From assembly GCF_018129005.1 (NCBI RefSeq), contig NZ_JAAEDL010000028.1:1-64000 (forward strand): DNA of 64,000 bases, written 5' to 3'. This document shows, piece after piece, positions 8,261 through 19,744 of this stretch (position 1 is its first letter; the number at the start of each line of letters is the position of its first letter). The DNA comes from Neoroseomonas eburnea (lineage in GTDB: Bacteria; Pseudomonadota; Alphaproteobacteria; Acetobacterales; Acetobacteraceae). Under the pieces are notes generated by a model. That model was not told the origin of the DNA. It worked only from the letters and a program-made list of their open reading frames with translations, and did not search any database. Both the position numbers and the translations under genes were made by a program.

Positions 8261-8929
8261 TCAGAACCGGTACCGCACGCTGACGCCGAAGATCCACGGA
8301 TCGAGGTCCGCGGTCGCGTTGATCCGCCCGACGGCGGTGTCCACCGCGACATCCGGCCGCAGGAACACCTTCTTGACGTCGAGGTTCATCAGCCAGTTCG
8401 GCGCCAGTTCGATGTCGAGGCCGATGTTGAGCGCGAGCCCGAAGGCGTTCTCGACATCGACGCCCGTCACCGGCGGGGTGCGTCCGCCACCCTCGCTGTA
8501 GAACATCGTCCAGTTCGCGCCGATGCCGATGTAGGGGCTGTAACGCTCCGCCGGCAGCGGGTGGTACTGGAAGGTCAGCGTCGGCGGCAGTGCCCAGACG
8601 TGGCCGAGGTCCACCGTGCCGAGCGCGCTGTTGCGCACTTCGAGGTCGTGGCGGGTGGTGGCGGCGATCAGGTTCACCGCGAAGTTCGGCGTGAAGAAGT
8701 AGGTGAAGTCGAGCTGCGGGGTGACAGCGAAGGACGCATGCGGCGTGCCGCCGATCAGGTCCACGTCGCCGGCGTCCATCGGCAGCATGCCGATGACGCC
8801 GAAGCCGATCATGAAGTCACCGGCCTGCTTGCCGCGCACGGCGTTCGGCTGCTGCTCCTGCGCCAGCGCAGGCTGCGCCAGGAGGCCGAGCACCGCGGCT
8901 CCGGCCAGAAGCATGCTCTTGCGGATCAT
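8261..8929 (-). CDS. OmpW family outer-membrane protein
   Basis: Eight-stranded beta-barrel porin precursor, 222 residues. A clear signal peptide (MIRKSMLLAGAAVLGLLAQPALA, cleaved before QEQQ) is followed by an OmpW-like chain with alternating aromatic and small residues. It ends in the outer-membrane sorting signal SVRYRF with C-terminal Phe. The central LTFQYHPLPAERYSPYIGIG block is the OmpW signature region. The start is the ATG that directly precedes the signal sequence; an in-frame ATG 198 bases upstream would bury it. OmpW proteins pass small hydrophobic compounds across the outer membrane; the specific ligand is unknown. Confidence 0.9.
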   Translation of the reverse strand: MIRKSMLLAGAAVLGLLAQPALAQEQQPNAVRGKQAGDFMIGFGVIGMLPMDAGDVDLIGGTPHASFAVTPQLDFTYFFTPNFAVNLIAATTRHDLEVRNSALGTVDLGHVWALPPTLTFQYHPLPAERYSPYIGIGANWTMFYSEGGGRTPPVTGVDVENAFGLALNIGLDIELAPNWLMNLDVKKVFLRPDVAVDTAVGRINATADLDPWIFGVSVRYRF

Positions 8930-9086
8930 TGGAAAACGTCCCCTGTCAATTCCAGCGTGATCGCGATAGGCGCGCCGTCGCGCGGCGTCCTTGATCCTTC
9001 TCAAGCGCGGCATTGCGCCGGCGCAGGGTTGCAAGCCGGCCACACTCCCCGTAAGCGCCGCGGGTCCAGCCAAGGGGGATGACGGG

Positions 9087-10757
<1,671 letters not shown>

Positions 10758-10769
10758 CGCGCCGCGCCG

Positions 10770-11531
10770 TCAGGCGAGGCCGCGCGCGATCGCCTCGACA
10801 TCCTGCGCCGCCGGGCTTGTCGGGTGGCGCGTCAGCAGCGGCGCCTGGTGCCGGATGGCGTCGCGCACGCGCGGGTCGCGGCGCACGATGCCGGCAAGCG
10901 GGATGTGGCGCCTGAGGAAGGTGCCGGCCGCGCGCGCCAGCGTCGCATGGGTCCGGGTGCCGGCGGCGAGATCGCTGGCGAGGTTGACGACGATGCGCGC
11001 ATCGCCGCCCGGCCGGTCGCGCGCATGCAGCTTCAGGACCGCATAGGCGTCGGTCAGGCTGGTGGGTTCCTCGGTGGCGAGGACCAGAAGCGTGTCGGCG
11101 GCGGCGGCGATGCGCCGCTGCGGCGCGTCCAGCCCGGCGCCGAGATCGACCACCACCCGGTCCCAGCGCAGCGCGGCACGCGCGATCGCGGACAGCAGCG
11201 CATCGAGCGCCGGCGGCGCGAGTGTCGCGAGCGCGCCCGAGCCCGACCGTCCGGCCAGGATGTCGATGTCCGCCGGCGGATGCCGGGAGGCCGCATCCTC
11301 CGGCGACAGCGTGCCGGCGATCACGGAGGAGAGGTCGCGCGCCGGCTGGAAGCCGAGCTGCACATCCACATTGGCAAGGCCGAGATCCGCGTCCACCAGC
11401 AGCACCCGCGCACCCTGCCGCGCCAGCGCCTGGGCGAGGGTGATGGCGAACCAGGTCTTGCCGACGCCGCCCTTGCCGGAGGCGACGGCGATGATGCGGC
11501 CGGGGGCGGGGAGAGGCGCGAGGGCAGTCAT
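10770..11531 (-). CDS. flhG: MinD-like ATPase FlhG (flagellar number control)
   Basis: ParA/MinD-type ATPase, 253 residues, last gene of the fliF-flhG operon. The deviant Walker A SGKGGVGKTW is at about residues 18-27 and the switch block LLVDADLGLANVDVQLG follows near 44. In polar flagellates FlhG restrains the number of flagella by acting on FlhF and on assembly of the C-ring. Its start directly abuts the flhF stop. No amphipathic C-terminal helix typical of MinD is obvious, which supports FlhG over a division role, as does its position beside flhF. Confidence 0.88.
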   Translation of the reverse strand: MTALAPLPAPGRIIAVASGKGGVGKTWFAITLAQALARQGARVLLVDADLGLANVDVQLGFQPARDLSSVIAGTLSPEDAASRHPPADIDILAGRSGSGALATLAPPALDALLSAIARAALRWDRVVVDLGAGLDAPQRRIAAAADTLLVLATEEPTSLTDAYAVLKLHARDRPGGDARIVVNLASDLAAGTRTHATLARAAGTFLRRHIPLAGIVRRDPRVRDAIRHQAPLLTRHPTSPAAQDVEAIARGLA

Positions 11532-12452
11532 TCAGGCGGCCTCCTGCGGGGCGGCAACGCCGCGGCGCGGCGCGGCGGCAAGGCGCGCGGCGAGCCGCGC
11601 GGGCGAGAGCGGTTCAAGGCCATCCGCGACGTCCGGGCCGATGCCGGCCTCCGTCAGCAGCAGCGGCCCGGCCTCGGCGGCGGCGAGCACGGCGCCGAGC
11701 CGGCGCGCGGCATCGAGCCGCGTCGGCACCAGGTGCCGCGCGCCGATCGCGGCGAAGGCGCGCGCCAAGTCGGCGGCTTCCTGGGCGTCCAGGCCGGCGG
11801 GCAGGACCAGCACGAGATCGGCCCCCGATGCCGTGGCGAGGCCGCGCAGCGCGACCGCCTGGGGCGGGTCGAAGGGATCGCAGCCGGCGGTGTCCACCAG
11901 CACGGGCTGGCCGCGCTCGCGCCGCCCCAGCGCCTTGCCGAGCGATGCGGCGGAAGGCGCCACGGCCAGGGTGAGGCCGAGCACGCCGGTGAAGGCGGCA
12001 AGCTGCGCCGCCGCACCGGCACGCTGGCCGTCGGCGGTGACGACCACCGGCGCGGTGCCGCGCATCACCAGGCGAGCGGCGAGCTTCGCGCAGGTCAGCG
12101 TCTTGCCCGCGCCCGGGGGGCCGACCAGCATCAGCGGCTTCTCCTGCGCCTCCGGCAGCGGGGCGAAGCCGAGCGTCGCGCCGAGCGCCGCCTCCAGCGG
12201 CGCCGCGCCGAGCGCGAGCGCCAGCGCGACCGGCAGGTTGTGGAAGGCGAGCGGCCCCGCCACCGGCACCGCCGCGACCGAGGGGCCCATGGGCGGGATC
12301 AGCACCGGTTCCTCGGGTTCCAGCGCCGCCGTCACCTCGACGCCGCCGGCGACGCGGCGGGTGCCGAGGATGACCGCCTCCGCGCCCAGCTCGCTGCGCA
12401 GCAGCGCCATGGCCTCGGACATGCTCGCGGCGCGGAAGACCTTGAGCCTCAT
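11532..12452 (-). CDS. flhF: Flagellar biosynthesis GTPase FlhF
   Basis: SRP-family GTPase that marks the pole for flagellar assembly. The N-terminus MRLKVFRAASMSEAM with its RSELGAEAVILGTRR block is typical of FlhF, and the C-terminal NG domain has P-loop GPPGAGKTLTCAKLA, a DTAG motif (LVDTAGCDPF) and a degenerate base-specificity motif (TRLD instead of TKLD). At 306 residues it is shorter than many homologues because the linker before the NG domain is reduced. Its ATG overlaps the flhA stop and its stop touches the flhG start, so the three are coupled. Together with FlhG it suggests polar or subpolar flagella. Confidence 0.88.
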   Translation of the reverse strand: MRLKVFRAASMSEAMALLRSELGAEAVILGTRRVAGGVEVTAALEPEEPVLIPPMGPSVAAVPVAGPLAFHNLPVALALALGAAPLEAALGATLGFAPLPEAQEKPLMLVGPPGAGKTLTCAKLAARLVMRGTAPVVVTADGQRAGAAAQLAAFTGVLGLTLAVAPSAASLGKALGRRERGQPVLVDTAGCDPFDPPQAVALRGLATASGADLVLVLPAGLDAQEAADLARAFAAIGARHLVPTRLDAARRLGAVLAAAEAGPLLLTEAGIGPDVADGLEPLSPARLAARLAAAPRRGVAAPQEAA

Positions 12453-14512
12453 CAGAGCGACCCCACGGTGCGAATGCGGGCGCGCGGGTGGATCTCGGTA
12501 TGCGCCAGAACGGTGGTCGAGGGACGGAAGCGCTCGACGATCGCGCGGACATGCGGGCGGATCGGGCCGGAGCAGACCAGTACCGGCTGTTCGCCAGCGG
12601 CGTTGGCGGCGTCGAAGGCCTCGCGCAGGCGTTGCATGAACTCGCCGAGGCGGGAAGGCGCCATGGCGAGCTGGCGTTCCTCCGGCGGTCCGACCAGCGC
12701 CTCGGTGAAGGCGACTTCCCACTCGGCGGAGAGCGTGATCATCGGCACATAGCCCTGCGGCCCGCGCGCCGCGTCCGAGAGCTGCCGCGCCAGCCGCGTG
12801 CGGACGATGGCAAGGATGCCCGGCACCGAGCGCGCCCCCGCCGCGGAGGCTTCCTGGATGCCTTCGAGGATGGTCGGCAGGTCGCGGATCGAGACGCGTT
12901 CCGCCAGCAGCGCCTGCAGCACGCGCTGGATGCCGCCGACACCGATCTGCGACGGAACCAGGTCGGCGACCAGCTTGCGGTGTTCGGCCGGCAGCTCGTC
13001 CAGCAGCTTCTGGGTCTCGGCGAAGGACAGCAGCTCCGCCATGTTCTCCCGCACCAGCTCGGTGATGTGGGTGGCGACGACGCCGGCGGCGTCCACCACC
13101 GTGCAGCCGCGGGCGAGCGCATCCTCCCGCCGCGTCTCCTCGATCCACAGGGCGGGCAGGCCGAAAGTGGGCTCGTTGCAGCGTTCGCCGGGCAGGTCGG
13201 GCACGCCGCCCGCCGGGTCGATCGCCAGCAGCAGCGGCGGACGGAGCTGGCCGCGCCCCGCCTCGATCTCCTTCACCCGGATGGCGTAGGTGTCGGGGGA
13301 GAGGGAGAGGTTGTCCTGGATGCGCACGGAGGGCAGGACGAAGCCCATGTCCTGCGCGATCGACCGGCGCAGGCCCTTGATCTGCTCGGTCAGGCGCGGC
13401 GCGTCGCCGGCGGCGAGCGACAGCAGCCCATAGCCCAGTTCCAGCCGCAGCAGGTCCATCCGCAGCGTGTCGGCGATCGGCGGCTCGCCCGCGATGGCGG
13501 GTGCGTCGGGCGGCGCGGCGGGGGCGAGCGCTGCCCGGTGCTTCGCCCAGGCCGCCGCGCCCGCGGCGCCGGCCAGCGCCAGGAAGGGCAGCAGCGGCAT
13601 GCCCGGCAGCAGCCCCATGAGGCCCGCCGCACCCGCCGCGATGGCGAGCGGCTTCGGCCCGGCGCCGAGCTGCCCGACCAGCACCTTGTCCGCCGTGCCT
13701 TCCGTGCTGCCCTTGGTGACGACGATGCCGGCGGCGACCGAGACGAGCAGCGCCGGGATCTGGCTGACCAGGCCATCGCCGACGGTCAGGACGGAGAAGG
13801 TCTGCGCCGCATCGGCGAAGCCCAGCCCGTGCCGCGCGATGCCGATCGCCATGCCGCCGAGCAGGTTGATGAAGGTGATGATCAGCCCGGCGATGGCATC
13901 GCCGCGGACGAATTTCGCCGCGCCGTCCATGGCGCCGTAGAAGCCGGTCTCCTCCTCGAGTTCGCGGCGGCGGCGGCGCGCCTCGGTCTCGTCGATGATG
14001 CCGGCGGAAAGGTCGGCGTCGATCGCCATCTGCTTGCCCGGCATGGCATCGAGGCTGAAGCGCGCGGCCACTTCCGCGATGCGCCCAGAGCCCTTGGTGA
14101 TGACCATGAAGTTCACCACCAGCAGGATGGCGAAGACGATCAGCCCGACGACGACATCGCCGCCCATCAGGAAGCCGCCGAAGGCGGAGACGACATGCCC
14201 CGCCGCCTGCTCCCCTTCATGCCCATGGCTGAGGATGGTGCGCGTGGTGGCGACGTTGAGCGCGAGACGCAGCAGCGTCGTCAGCAGCAGCAGCGTGGGG
14301 AAGGAGGTGAAGTCGAGCGGCCGCTGCAGGAACAGCGCCGTCATCAGCACCAGCACCGACAGGGTGATCGAGATGGCGAGCCCGGCATCCAGCAGCACCA
14401 CGGGCAGCGGCACCACCAGCACGACAAGCAGCGCGACGACGCCGAGCGCCAGCGCCACGTCGTTGCCGGGCTGCGCATTCCGCAGCCAGCCGGGCAGGGC
14501 GATCGCCGCCAC
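12452..14512 (-). CDS. flhA: Flagellar type III export gate protein FlhA
   Basis: Inner-membrane export-gate component, 686 residues. About eight membrane segments occupy the first 330 residues, followed by a cytoplasmic domain that docks substrate-chaperone complexes. The family signature is clear in RPLDFTSFPTLLLLTTLLRL and in the block ARFSLDAMPGKQMAIDADL. The start is a GTG four bases downstream of the end of flbD, and the stop overlaps the flhF start. The partner export genes flhB, fliP, fliQ and fliR are not in this window. Confidence 0.95.
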   Translation of the reverse strand: MAAIALPGWLRNAQPGNDVALALGVVALLVVLVVPLPVVLLDAGLAISITLSVLVLMTALFLQRPLDFTSFPTLLLLTTLLRLALNVATTRTILSHGHEGEQAAGHVVSAFGGFLMGGDVVVGLIVFAILLVVNFMVITKGSGRIAEVAARFSLDAMPGKQMAIDADLSAGIIDETEARRRRRELEEETGFYGAMDGAAKFVRGDAIAGLIITFINLLGGMAIGIARHGLGFADAAQTFSVLTVGDGLVSQIPALLVSVAAGIVVTKGSTEGTADKVLVGQLGAGPKPLAIAAGAAGLMGLLPGMPLLPFLALAGAAGAAAWAKHRAALAPAAPPDAPAIAGEPPIADTLRMDLLRLELGYGLLSLAAGDAPRLTEQIKGLRRSIAQDMGFVLPSVRIQDNLSLSPDTYAIRVKEIEAGRGQLRPPLLLAIDPAGGVPDLPGERCNEPTFGLPALWIEETRREDALARGCTVVDAAGVVATHITELVRENMAELLSFAETQKLLDELPAEHRKLVADLVPSQIGVGGIQRVLQALLAERVSIRDLPTILEGIQEASAAGARSVPGILAIVRTRLARQLSDAARGPQGYVPMITLSAEWEVAFTEALVGPPEERQLAMAPSRLGEFMQRLREAFDAANAAGEQPVLVCSGPIRPHVRAIVERFRPSTTVLAHTEIHPRARIRTVGSL

Positions 14513-14515
14513 GCG

Positions 14516-15907
14516 CTACCCTGCCGCGACCGCGCCGTAGGGCGGCTGGCCGGGCACCGGCGGCACGGCGACGCCCGCGGCGCGATATTCATGCAGCTTG
14601 TTGCGCAGCGTGCGGATGGAGATGCCGAGCATCTCGGCCGCCCGCGTGCGGTTGCCGAGGCAATGCGACAGCGTCTCGAGGATCAGGTCGCGCTCCACCT
14701 CCTCCATCCGCCGTCCGACCAGGGCGGCGACGGGCTGCGGCGCGGGGCGGGCGGCGGCGACGGCGACCGGCAGGCTGGGCGCCGCCTCCGTCGCCGCGGT
14801 GAAGGGCATCGCCTCCAGCAGGTCGATCGCCTCCGGCCCGATCGCCGGACCCTCGGCCAGCAGCACCGCGCGGTGCAGGGTGTTCTCCAGTTCGCGCACA
14901 TTGCCCGGCCAGGCGTGCGTCAGCAGCAGGGCCTCCGCGGCGGGCGACAGGCCGCGCTGCGGCAGCCCGTTGGCGCGGGCGTAGCGGCGCGCGAAGTGCC
15001 GCGCGAGCGGCAGGATGTCCCCCTGCCGTTCGCGCAGCGCCGGGATGCGCAGCCGGACCACGGCGAGGCGGAAGAACAGGTCCTCCCGGAAGCGCCCCTT
15101 CGCGACCTCGGCGGCGAGGTCGCGATGCGTCGCGGCGAGGATGCGCACATCCACCTTCACCGGCGCATTGCCGCCGAGCCGGTCGATCTCGCGTTCCTGG
15201 ATGGCGCGCAGGATCTTGGCCTGCAGGCGCGGATCCATCTCGCCGATCTCGTCGAGCAGCAGCGTGCCGCCCTCGGCCTGCTCGAACTTGCCCTTGCGCG
15301 AGGCGACGGCACCGGAGAAGGCGCCCTTCTCATGGCCGAAGAGTTCGGATTCCAGCAGGGCTTCCGGCAGCGCCGCGCAGTTCAGCGCGACGAAGGGCCC
15401 GCGCGCGCGGCGCGACGCGGCGTGGATGTGCCGCGCCAGCACCTCCTTGCCGGTGCCGCTCTCGCCGGTGATCAGCACGGAGGCATCCGCGCGCGCCACC
15501 TGCTCGGCGCGCGCGAGCAGCGTCGTCATGGCGGGGTCCTGCACCACCGGCCGGTCCGGATCGGCCGCCACCGCCTGCAGCATCGCGGCGATGAGGTCGG
15601 CCTCCGGCGGCAAGGGCAGGAAATCCTTCGCCCCCGCGCGGATCGCGCGCACCGCCGCATCGGCGTCGTTCGGCCTGCCGCAGGCGACGACCGGGCAGGC
15701 GATGCGTTCATCCGCGAGTTGCGCCACCAGCCAGCCGACATCGTGCACCACGTCGCACAGCACCAGGTCCGCCCCCTGTGCGCGCATGAGCCCGATCCCG
15801 GCGGAGACGCCCTCCGCCGTCAGCAGCCGTGCGCCGCGCGCCGCGGCGATGCGCGCAGCCGCGCCGAGCTCCGCCTCCAGCGAGCCGATGATCAGCAGCC
15901 GCGGCAT
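14516..15907 (-). CDS. flbD: Sigma-54 flagellar transcription activator FlbD
   Basis: 463-residue NtrC-type activator: a receiver-like domain (about 1-115), an AAA+ domain (about 125-365) and a Fis-type helix-turn-helix ([19 protein letters not shown]) near the C-terminus. The AAA+ part has Walker A GESGTGKE, the sigma-54 loop GAFSGA (Ser replacing the usual Thr) and Walker [14 protein letters not shown]. The receiver keeps an Asp in LVLCDVVHD but looks degenerate, as in Caulobacter FlbD, which is controlled by FliX rather than by a dedicated kinase. It sits inside the fliF-flhG operon. Likely targets are the two sigma-54 promoters between fliK and flgE. Confidence 0.88.
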   Translation of the reverse strand: MPRLLIIGSLEAELGAAARIAAARGARLLTAEGVSAGIGLMRAQGADLVLCDVVHDVGWLVAQLADERIACPVVACGRPNDADAAVRAIRAGAKDFLPLPPEADLIAAMLQAVAADPDRPVVQDPAMTTLLARAEQVARADASVLITGESGTGKEVLARHIHAASRRARGPFVALNCAALPEALLESELFGHEKGAFSGAVASRKGKFEQAEGGTLLLDEIGEMDPRLQAKILRAIQEREIDRLGGNAPVKVDVRILAATHRDLAAEVAKGRFREDLFFRLAVVRLRIPALRERQGDILPLARHFARRYARANGLPQRGLSPAAEALLLTHAWPGNVRELENTLHRAVLLAEGPAIGPEAIDLLEAMPFTAATEAAPSLPVAVAAARPAPQPVAALVGRRMEEVERDLILETLSHCLGNRTRAAEMLGISIRTLRNKLHEYRAAGVAVPPVPGQPPYGAVAAG

Positions 15908-15908
15908 C

Positions 15909-16232
15909 TCAGGCGCCCCGGTCCGACTTCACGATCTCGGTCATCGTCACGCCGAGCCGGTTGTCGTCCACCATCACCACCTCCCCGCGCGCCACGAGGC
16001 GGTTGTTGACGTAGATGTCCACCGCCTCGCCGAGCTTGCGGTCGAGTTCCACCACCGCGCCGCGGCCGAGCTTCAGAAGCTGCGACACCTGCATCGTCGC
16101 GCGCCCGAGCACGGCGCTGATCTGCACCGGGATGTCGTAGACCGCCTCCAGTTCCCGCGCCGGAGCGGAGGCGGCCTGCCGCGCCTCCTCGGAGGCGGCG
16201 GAGAGCGGCTCGAAACTCGTATTGCCCGACAT
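15909..16232 (-). CDS. fliN: Flagellar motor switch protein FliN
   Basis: C-ring protein of 107 residues with the SpoA fold. The stretch [29 protein letters not shown] and the ending [18 protein letters not shown] contain the typical FliN pattern. It forms the lower C-ring with FliM and helps bind the FliH-FliI export complex. The gene lies directly between fliH and flbD with one to three bases of spacing. FliM is not encoded in this window, so the switch genes are split in this genome. Confidence 0.92.
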   Translation of the reverse strand: MSGNTSFEPLSAASEEARQAASAPARELEAVYDIPVQISAVLGRATMQVSQLLKLGRGAVVELDRKLGEAVDIYVNNRLVARGEVVMVDDNRLGVTMTEIVKSDRGA

Positions 16233-16235
16233 GGC

Positions 16236-16892
16236 TTACTCCCTGGGCCCGAGGCCGGCGGCGTCCAGCACGCCGCGGATGTCGCGGCGCCGGGCCGCGA
16301 GGTCGAAGGCCGCGCCACCGCCGCGCCATTCGGCGCGCGCATCGCCGGGCGCGAGCGCGGCATCCTCCTCCACCGTCACGCCATCCGCCGCGAGCAGCGC
16401 GCGGGTCGGTTCGGCGAGGCCGGGGGCGACGAGGATGCGCGCCTCCGGCGTGGTCTCCAGCAGCGGCGCGAGCCGGCGCACGAAGCCGGCGGTGAGAGCC
16501 GCGCCGTTCTCCGCCGCGATCCCCGGAAGCGCCGCCTCCAGCATGGACAGCGCGAGCCGTGCGAGGTCCGTCGCGACCTTGGCCGCCGCCTCCGCCGCCG
16601 CGGCGCGGCCCTCGCGCAGGGCGCCGGCGGCGAGCAGAGCGGCCTGGGCGGCCAGCGCCTCGCGCGCGGCGGCGGCTTCGCGCAGCCCTTCGGCGCGACC
16701 CTCCTGCCGCGCCAGGCGTCGCGCCTCGGCGAGGATCTCCTCCATAGGATCGGGCCCGGGTGGCTCCGGCGGCGGGGACGGCGGCGCGGCGGCGGCTTCG
16801 CGCCGCGCCGCGTCGAGCGCGGCAATCAGGAAGGTGGGGGCGAAGCCGTCCCTGGTGGCGGCGAGCGCGAGAGGGGCGAAGCCGTCGGCCAT
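16236..16892 (-). CDS. fliH: FliH-like flagellar export ATPase regulator
   Basis: 218-residue cytoplasmic protein predicted to bind the export ATPase FliI and FliN. It has a Pro-rich N-terminal linker (about residues 36-50), then a long Ala/Glu/Arg helical stretch, with a coiled-coil look, from residues 50 to 110, and a compact C-terminal domain. Sequence similarity to canonical FliH is low, as usual for this family; the assignment rests on the helical layout and on position between fliG and fliN. The gene is separated from both neighbours by only one to three bases. Confidence 0.75.
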   Translation of the reverse strand: MADGFAPLALAATRDGFAPTFLIAALDAARREAAAAPPSPPPEPPGPDPMEEILAEARRLARQEGRAEGLREAAAAREALAAQAALLAAGALREGRAAAAEAAAKVATDLARLALSMLEAALPGIAAENGAALTAGFVRRLAPLLETTPEARILVAPGLAEPTRALLAADGVTVEEDAALAPGDARAEWRGGGAAFDLAARRRDIRGVLDAAGLGPRE

Positions 16893-16893
16893 G

Positions 16894-17898
16894 TCAGTAC
16901 ACCATCTCGTCTTCGCGGCCGTCCTGCATCTGGATCTGGCCCTGGGCCGCGAGGTCCTTGGCCAGCAGCACGATCGCCGACTGCGCCTCGTCCACGTCGC
17001 GCAGCTTCACGGGGCCCAGGTTGGCCAGGTCCTCCTTCAGCATCTTCGCCGCACGCTCGCTCATGTTCTTGATGAAGAGGTCGCGCAGCGTCTCCGACGC
17101 GCCCTTGAGCGCGAGGACGAGCTGCTCCTTCGGCACCGCGCGCATCAGCACCTGCACCCCGGCGCCATCCAAGCGCTGCAGGTCGTCGAAGGTGAACATC
17201 AGGCCGCGGATGCGTTCGGCCGCATCGCGGTTGCGTTCCTCGAGGGCTGCGAGGATGCGGCTTTCCGACTGGCGGTCGAGGTTGTTGAAGATCTCGGCCA
17301 TCATCTCATGCGCGTCGCGCCGCTGCGCGCGCGCGAGGTTCGACATGAACTCCGCCTTCAGCGTCTTCTCGACGCCGTCGAGCGCTTCCTTCTGCACCGT
17401 CTCCATGCGGAGCATGCGCATCACCACCTCCATCGCGAAGCCCTCCGGCAGCAGGGAGAGCACGCGCGCGGCGTGGTCGGACTTCACCTTGGTCAGCACC
17501 ACGGCGACGGTCTGCGGGTACTCGTTCTTGAGGTAGTTCGCGAGCACCGCCTCGTTCACGTTGCCGAGCTTGTCCCACATGGTGCGGCCGGCGGGACCGC
17601 GGATCTCCTCCATGATCTGGGCGACGCGCTCGCGCGGCAGGGTCTTGAGCAGCATCCGCTCCGTGGTTTCCCAGGAGCCGACCAGATTGCCTGTCTGCCC
17701 GAGGTTGTCGGCGAATTCGCGGCACAGCTCCTCGACCGTCGGCGCCGGCACGGTGCCGAGGCTCGCCATGGCGGTGGAGATGTCGCGGATCTCGTCCTCG
17801 TGCATCTTCGCGAAGAGCCGCGCGGCGTGCTCCTCGCCGATCGCCAGCATGAAGGTGGCGGCCTTCTGCGCGCCGCTCAGGGTCGGGGGCAGTGCCAT
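16894..17898 (-). CDS. fliG: Flagellar motor switch protein FliG
   Basis: C-ring protein of 334 residues linking the MS-ring (FliF) to the rotor and carrying the torque residues that meet MotA. The opening [19 protein letters not shown] and the middle block [14 protein letters not shown] (the EHPQ-type motif) are characteristic. The C-terminal domain contains the charged helix around [19 protein letters not shown], where rotor-stator charges lie. It is the second gene of the operon, starting three bases after fliF. Length is normal. Confidence 0.95.
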   Translation of the reverse strand: MALPPTLSGAQKAATFMLAIGEEHAARLFAKMHEDEIRDISTAMASLGTVPAPTVEELCREFADNLGQTGNLVGSWETTERMLLKTLPRERVAQIMEEIRGPAGRTMWDKLGNVNEAVLANYLKNEYPQTVAVVLTKVKSDHAARVLSLLPEGFAMEVVMRMLRMETVQKEALDGVEKTLKAEFMSNLARAQRRDAHEMMAEIFNNLDRQSESRILAALEERNRDAAERIRGLMFTFDDLQRLDGAGVQVLMRAVPKEQLVLALKGASETLRDLFIKNMSERAAKMLKEDLANLGPVKLRDVDEAQSAIVLLAKDLAAQGQIQMQDGREDEMVY

Positions 17899-17901
17899 GC
17901 C

Positions 17902-19536
17902 TCAGGATCCTTCCGGCGCCATCCAGCGGCGCACCACGCTCAGGGATTCGTCGGGGTGGCGGTCCACCAGCTCCTGCATCTTCGCGATGGAGGAGGCGCG
18001 CATCTGCCCCTCGACCATGCCGATGGAGACCATCGCCTCGTTTTCCGCCGCGCCTTCCAGCGCCGGGTGGCCGGCGGTACCGGCCAGGGCCGCGCCCCCG
18101 GGGCCCGCCACCGCGACCGCGCCGCCGCCGGGCAGGGCGGCCGCCGGGGCCGGTGGCTGGATCATCGTCGCCAGCCGCCCGGCGAGCGGCCGCCCGACCA
18201 GCAGCAGCGCGACCAGCGCGACCAGGGCGAAGAGCCCGGTCTCCATCAGCCGTGCGAGCGTCGTGCTGCTGAAGGAGAGGTCGAACATGCCAGGCGGGCC
18301 CGCATCCGCCGCCGGCGGCTCCGCGAAGCGCAGGGAGACGACCTCCACCGTGTCGCCCCGCCGCTCGTCGAAGCCGATGGCGCCACGCACCAGGGCGGAG
18401 ATGCGGGCGAGTTCTTCCGGCGTGCGCTCGCGGAAAGTGGCCGGGCCGCTCGCCTGCGGCTCCCAGACGCCGTCCACCAGCACGGCCACGGATTGCCGCC
18501 GCACCACCGGATGCTCGCGCACGGTGCTGCGCGTGGTGCGGCCGATCTCGTAGTTGGTCGTCTCCTCCTGGCGGCTCTCCTGGGAGCCGCCGCCGCCCGC
18601 CGGGTCGGCGCCGGGGACGTTGTTCTGCACCGTGGTCGGCTGGCCCTCGGCGTTGCGGCTGCTCTCCTGCACGCTCTGCTGGCTGCGCGGCACCTGGTTG
18701 TCGGGGTCGAAGCGTTCCTCGGTGGTCTGCACGCGGTCGAAATCCATCTCGACCGTCGCCTCGGCGCGGACGCGGCCCGGGCCGAGGGTGCGTTCCAGCA
18801 TCTCCTCCACCGCGCGCCCGATGCGCAGTTCCTGGGCGCGGCGCATCTCGTCCTGCGACATCGCAGCCGCCGGGCCGGCCAGGGCCTGCCCCCCGCGCGC
18901 CAGCAGCGCGCCGCGGCTGTCGACGATGGAGACGTTCTGCGGCCGCAGCCCGGGCACGGCGGTCGCGACCAGGTGCAGCACCGCCTGCACGCCCTCCCGG
19001 TCGAGCCGCTGCGCGCCCTGCATGGTCAGCACCACCGAGGCCTGCGCCTCCCCACGTTCGCGCGAGAAGGCCTCGCGCCGCGGCAGCACCAGGTGCACGC
19101 GCGCCGCGCGCACGCCGGCCAGGCCGCGGATGGAGCGCGCCAGCTCGCCTTCCAGGGCGCGCAGCCGGTTCACGTCCTGCTGGAAGGGCGTGGTGGTCAG
19201 GGATTCGCCGCGGTCGAAGATCTCGTAGCCGACCGAGCCGCCCTGCGGCAGGCCTTCCCGCGCCAGGGAAAGCCGCAGCCGCGGCACCTGTTCCTCCGGC
19301 GCCAGGATGCGGCTGCCGCCGGCCTCGATGCGATGGGGGACGCGCGCGCGTTCCAGCGCGGCGACGACCTGTGCGGCGTCGCGCGGGTCGAGGTCGGCGT
19401 AGAGCAGCGCCATCGGCGGCTGCCCCGCCCGCAGCACCAGCCAGGCGAGCAGCCCGAGCACCGCGAGCCCGGCCCCGGCCATGGCGCCGAGGCGCAGCGG
19501 TCCCAGCGCGCGGAGCTGCGCAAGCACCGCGTTCAC
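17902..19536 (-). CDS. fliF: Flagellar MS-ring protein FliF
   Basis: Integral membrane ring protein on which the basal body is built, about 544 residues, with membrane spans near residues 20-38 and 435-455. Between them are the ring-building motifs, including YEIFDRGESLTTTPFQQDVN and ALEGELARSIRGLAGVRAARVHLVLP. The C-terminal tail (SIAKMQELVDRHPDESLSVVRRW) is the FliG-binding part. A GTG at 19545 also opens the frame, but the GGGAGG ribosome-binding site lies about eight bases before the GTG at 19536, so that start is preferred. It heads the operon; no convincing sigma-54 site lies upstream, although a GGTTAACGCG motif occurs about 100 bases before it. Confidence 0.93.
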   Translation of the reverse strand: MNAVLAQLRALGPLRLGAMAGAGLAVLGLLAWLVLRAGQPPMALLYADLDPRDAAQVVAALERARVPHRIEAGGSRILAPEEQVPRLRLSLAREGLPQGGSVGYEIFDRGESLTTTPFQQDVNRLRALEGELARSIRGLAGVRAARVHLVLPRREAFSRERGEAQASVVLTMQGAQRLDREGVQAVLHLVATAVPGLRPQNVSIVDSRGALLARGGQALAGPAAAMSQDEMRRAQELRIGRAVEEMLERTLGPGRVRAEATVEMDFDRVQTTEERFDPDNQVPRSQQSVQESSRNAEGQPTTVQNNVPGADPAGGGGSQESRQEETTNYEIGRTTRSTVREHPVVRRQSVAVLVDGVWEPQASGPATFRERTPEELARISALVRGAIGFDERRGDTVEVVSLRFAEPPAADAGPPGMFDLSFSSTTLARLMETGLFALVALVALLLVGRPLAGRLATMIQPPAPAAALPGGGAVAVAGPGGAALAGTAGHPALEGAAENEAMVSIGMVEGQMRASSIAKMQELVDRHPDESLSVVRRWMAPEGS

Positions 19537-19744
19537 CGGCGCCACCTCCCGCGTCGCTCACCGCGCCCTGCCGGCCGCATCCATCGCATCCGAAGGCCGC
19601 CTCCTGCCGCCGCGGCAGACTTTGCCGGGTGGCGGTTGCGGCGCGGTTAACGCGGGCGCGGCGGTACGGCGCGCGGGGCCGGTGGGGCGGCCGCGCGCGA
19701 AACCGGGCCGCCGGTACCGACGTCAGCGGATAGGCCGGCCGCCA

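Noticed and set aside
12488-16009. Plus-strand frame of about 1170 codons opposite flhA and flbD
   Set aside because: The product is Arg/Gln/Gly-rich without domain character and lies fully antisense to well-recognised flagellar genes. The same holds for 16222-19650.
19620-19660. Possible sigma-54 promoter upstream of fliF
   Set aside because: The GG and GC elements are eight rather than ten bases apart on the minus strand, so the spacing does not fit.
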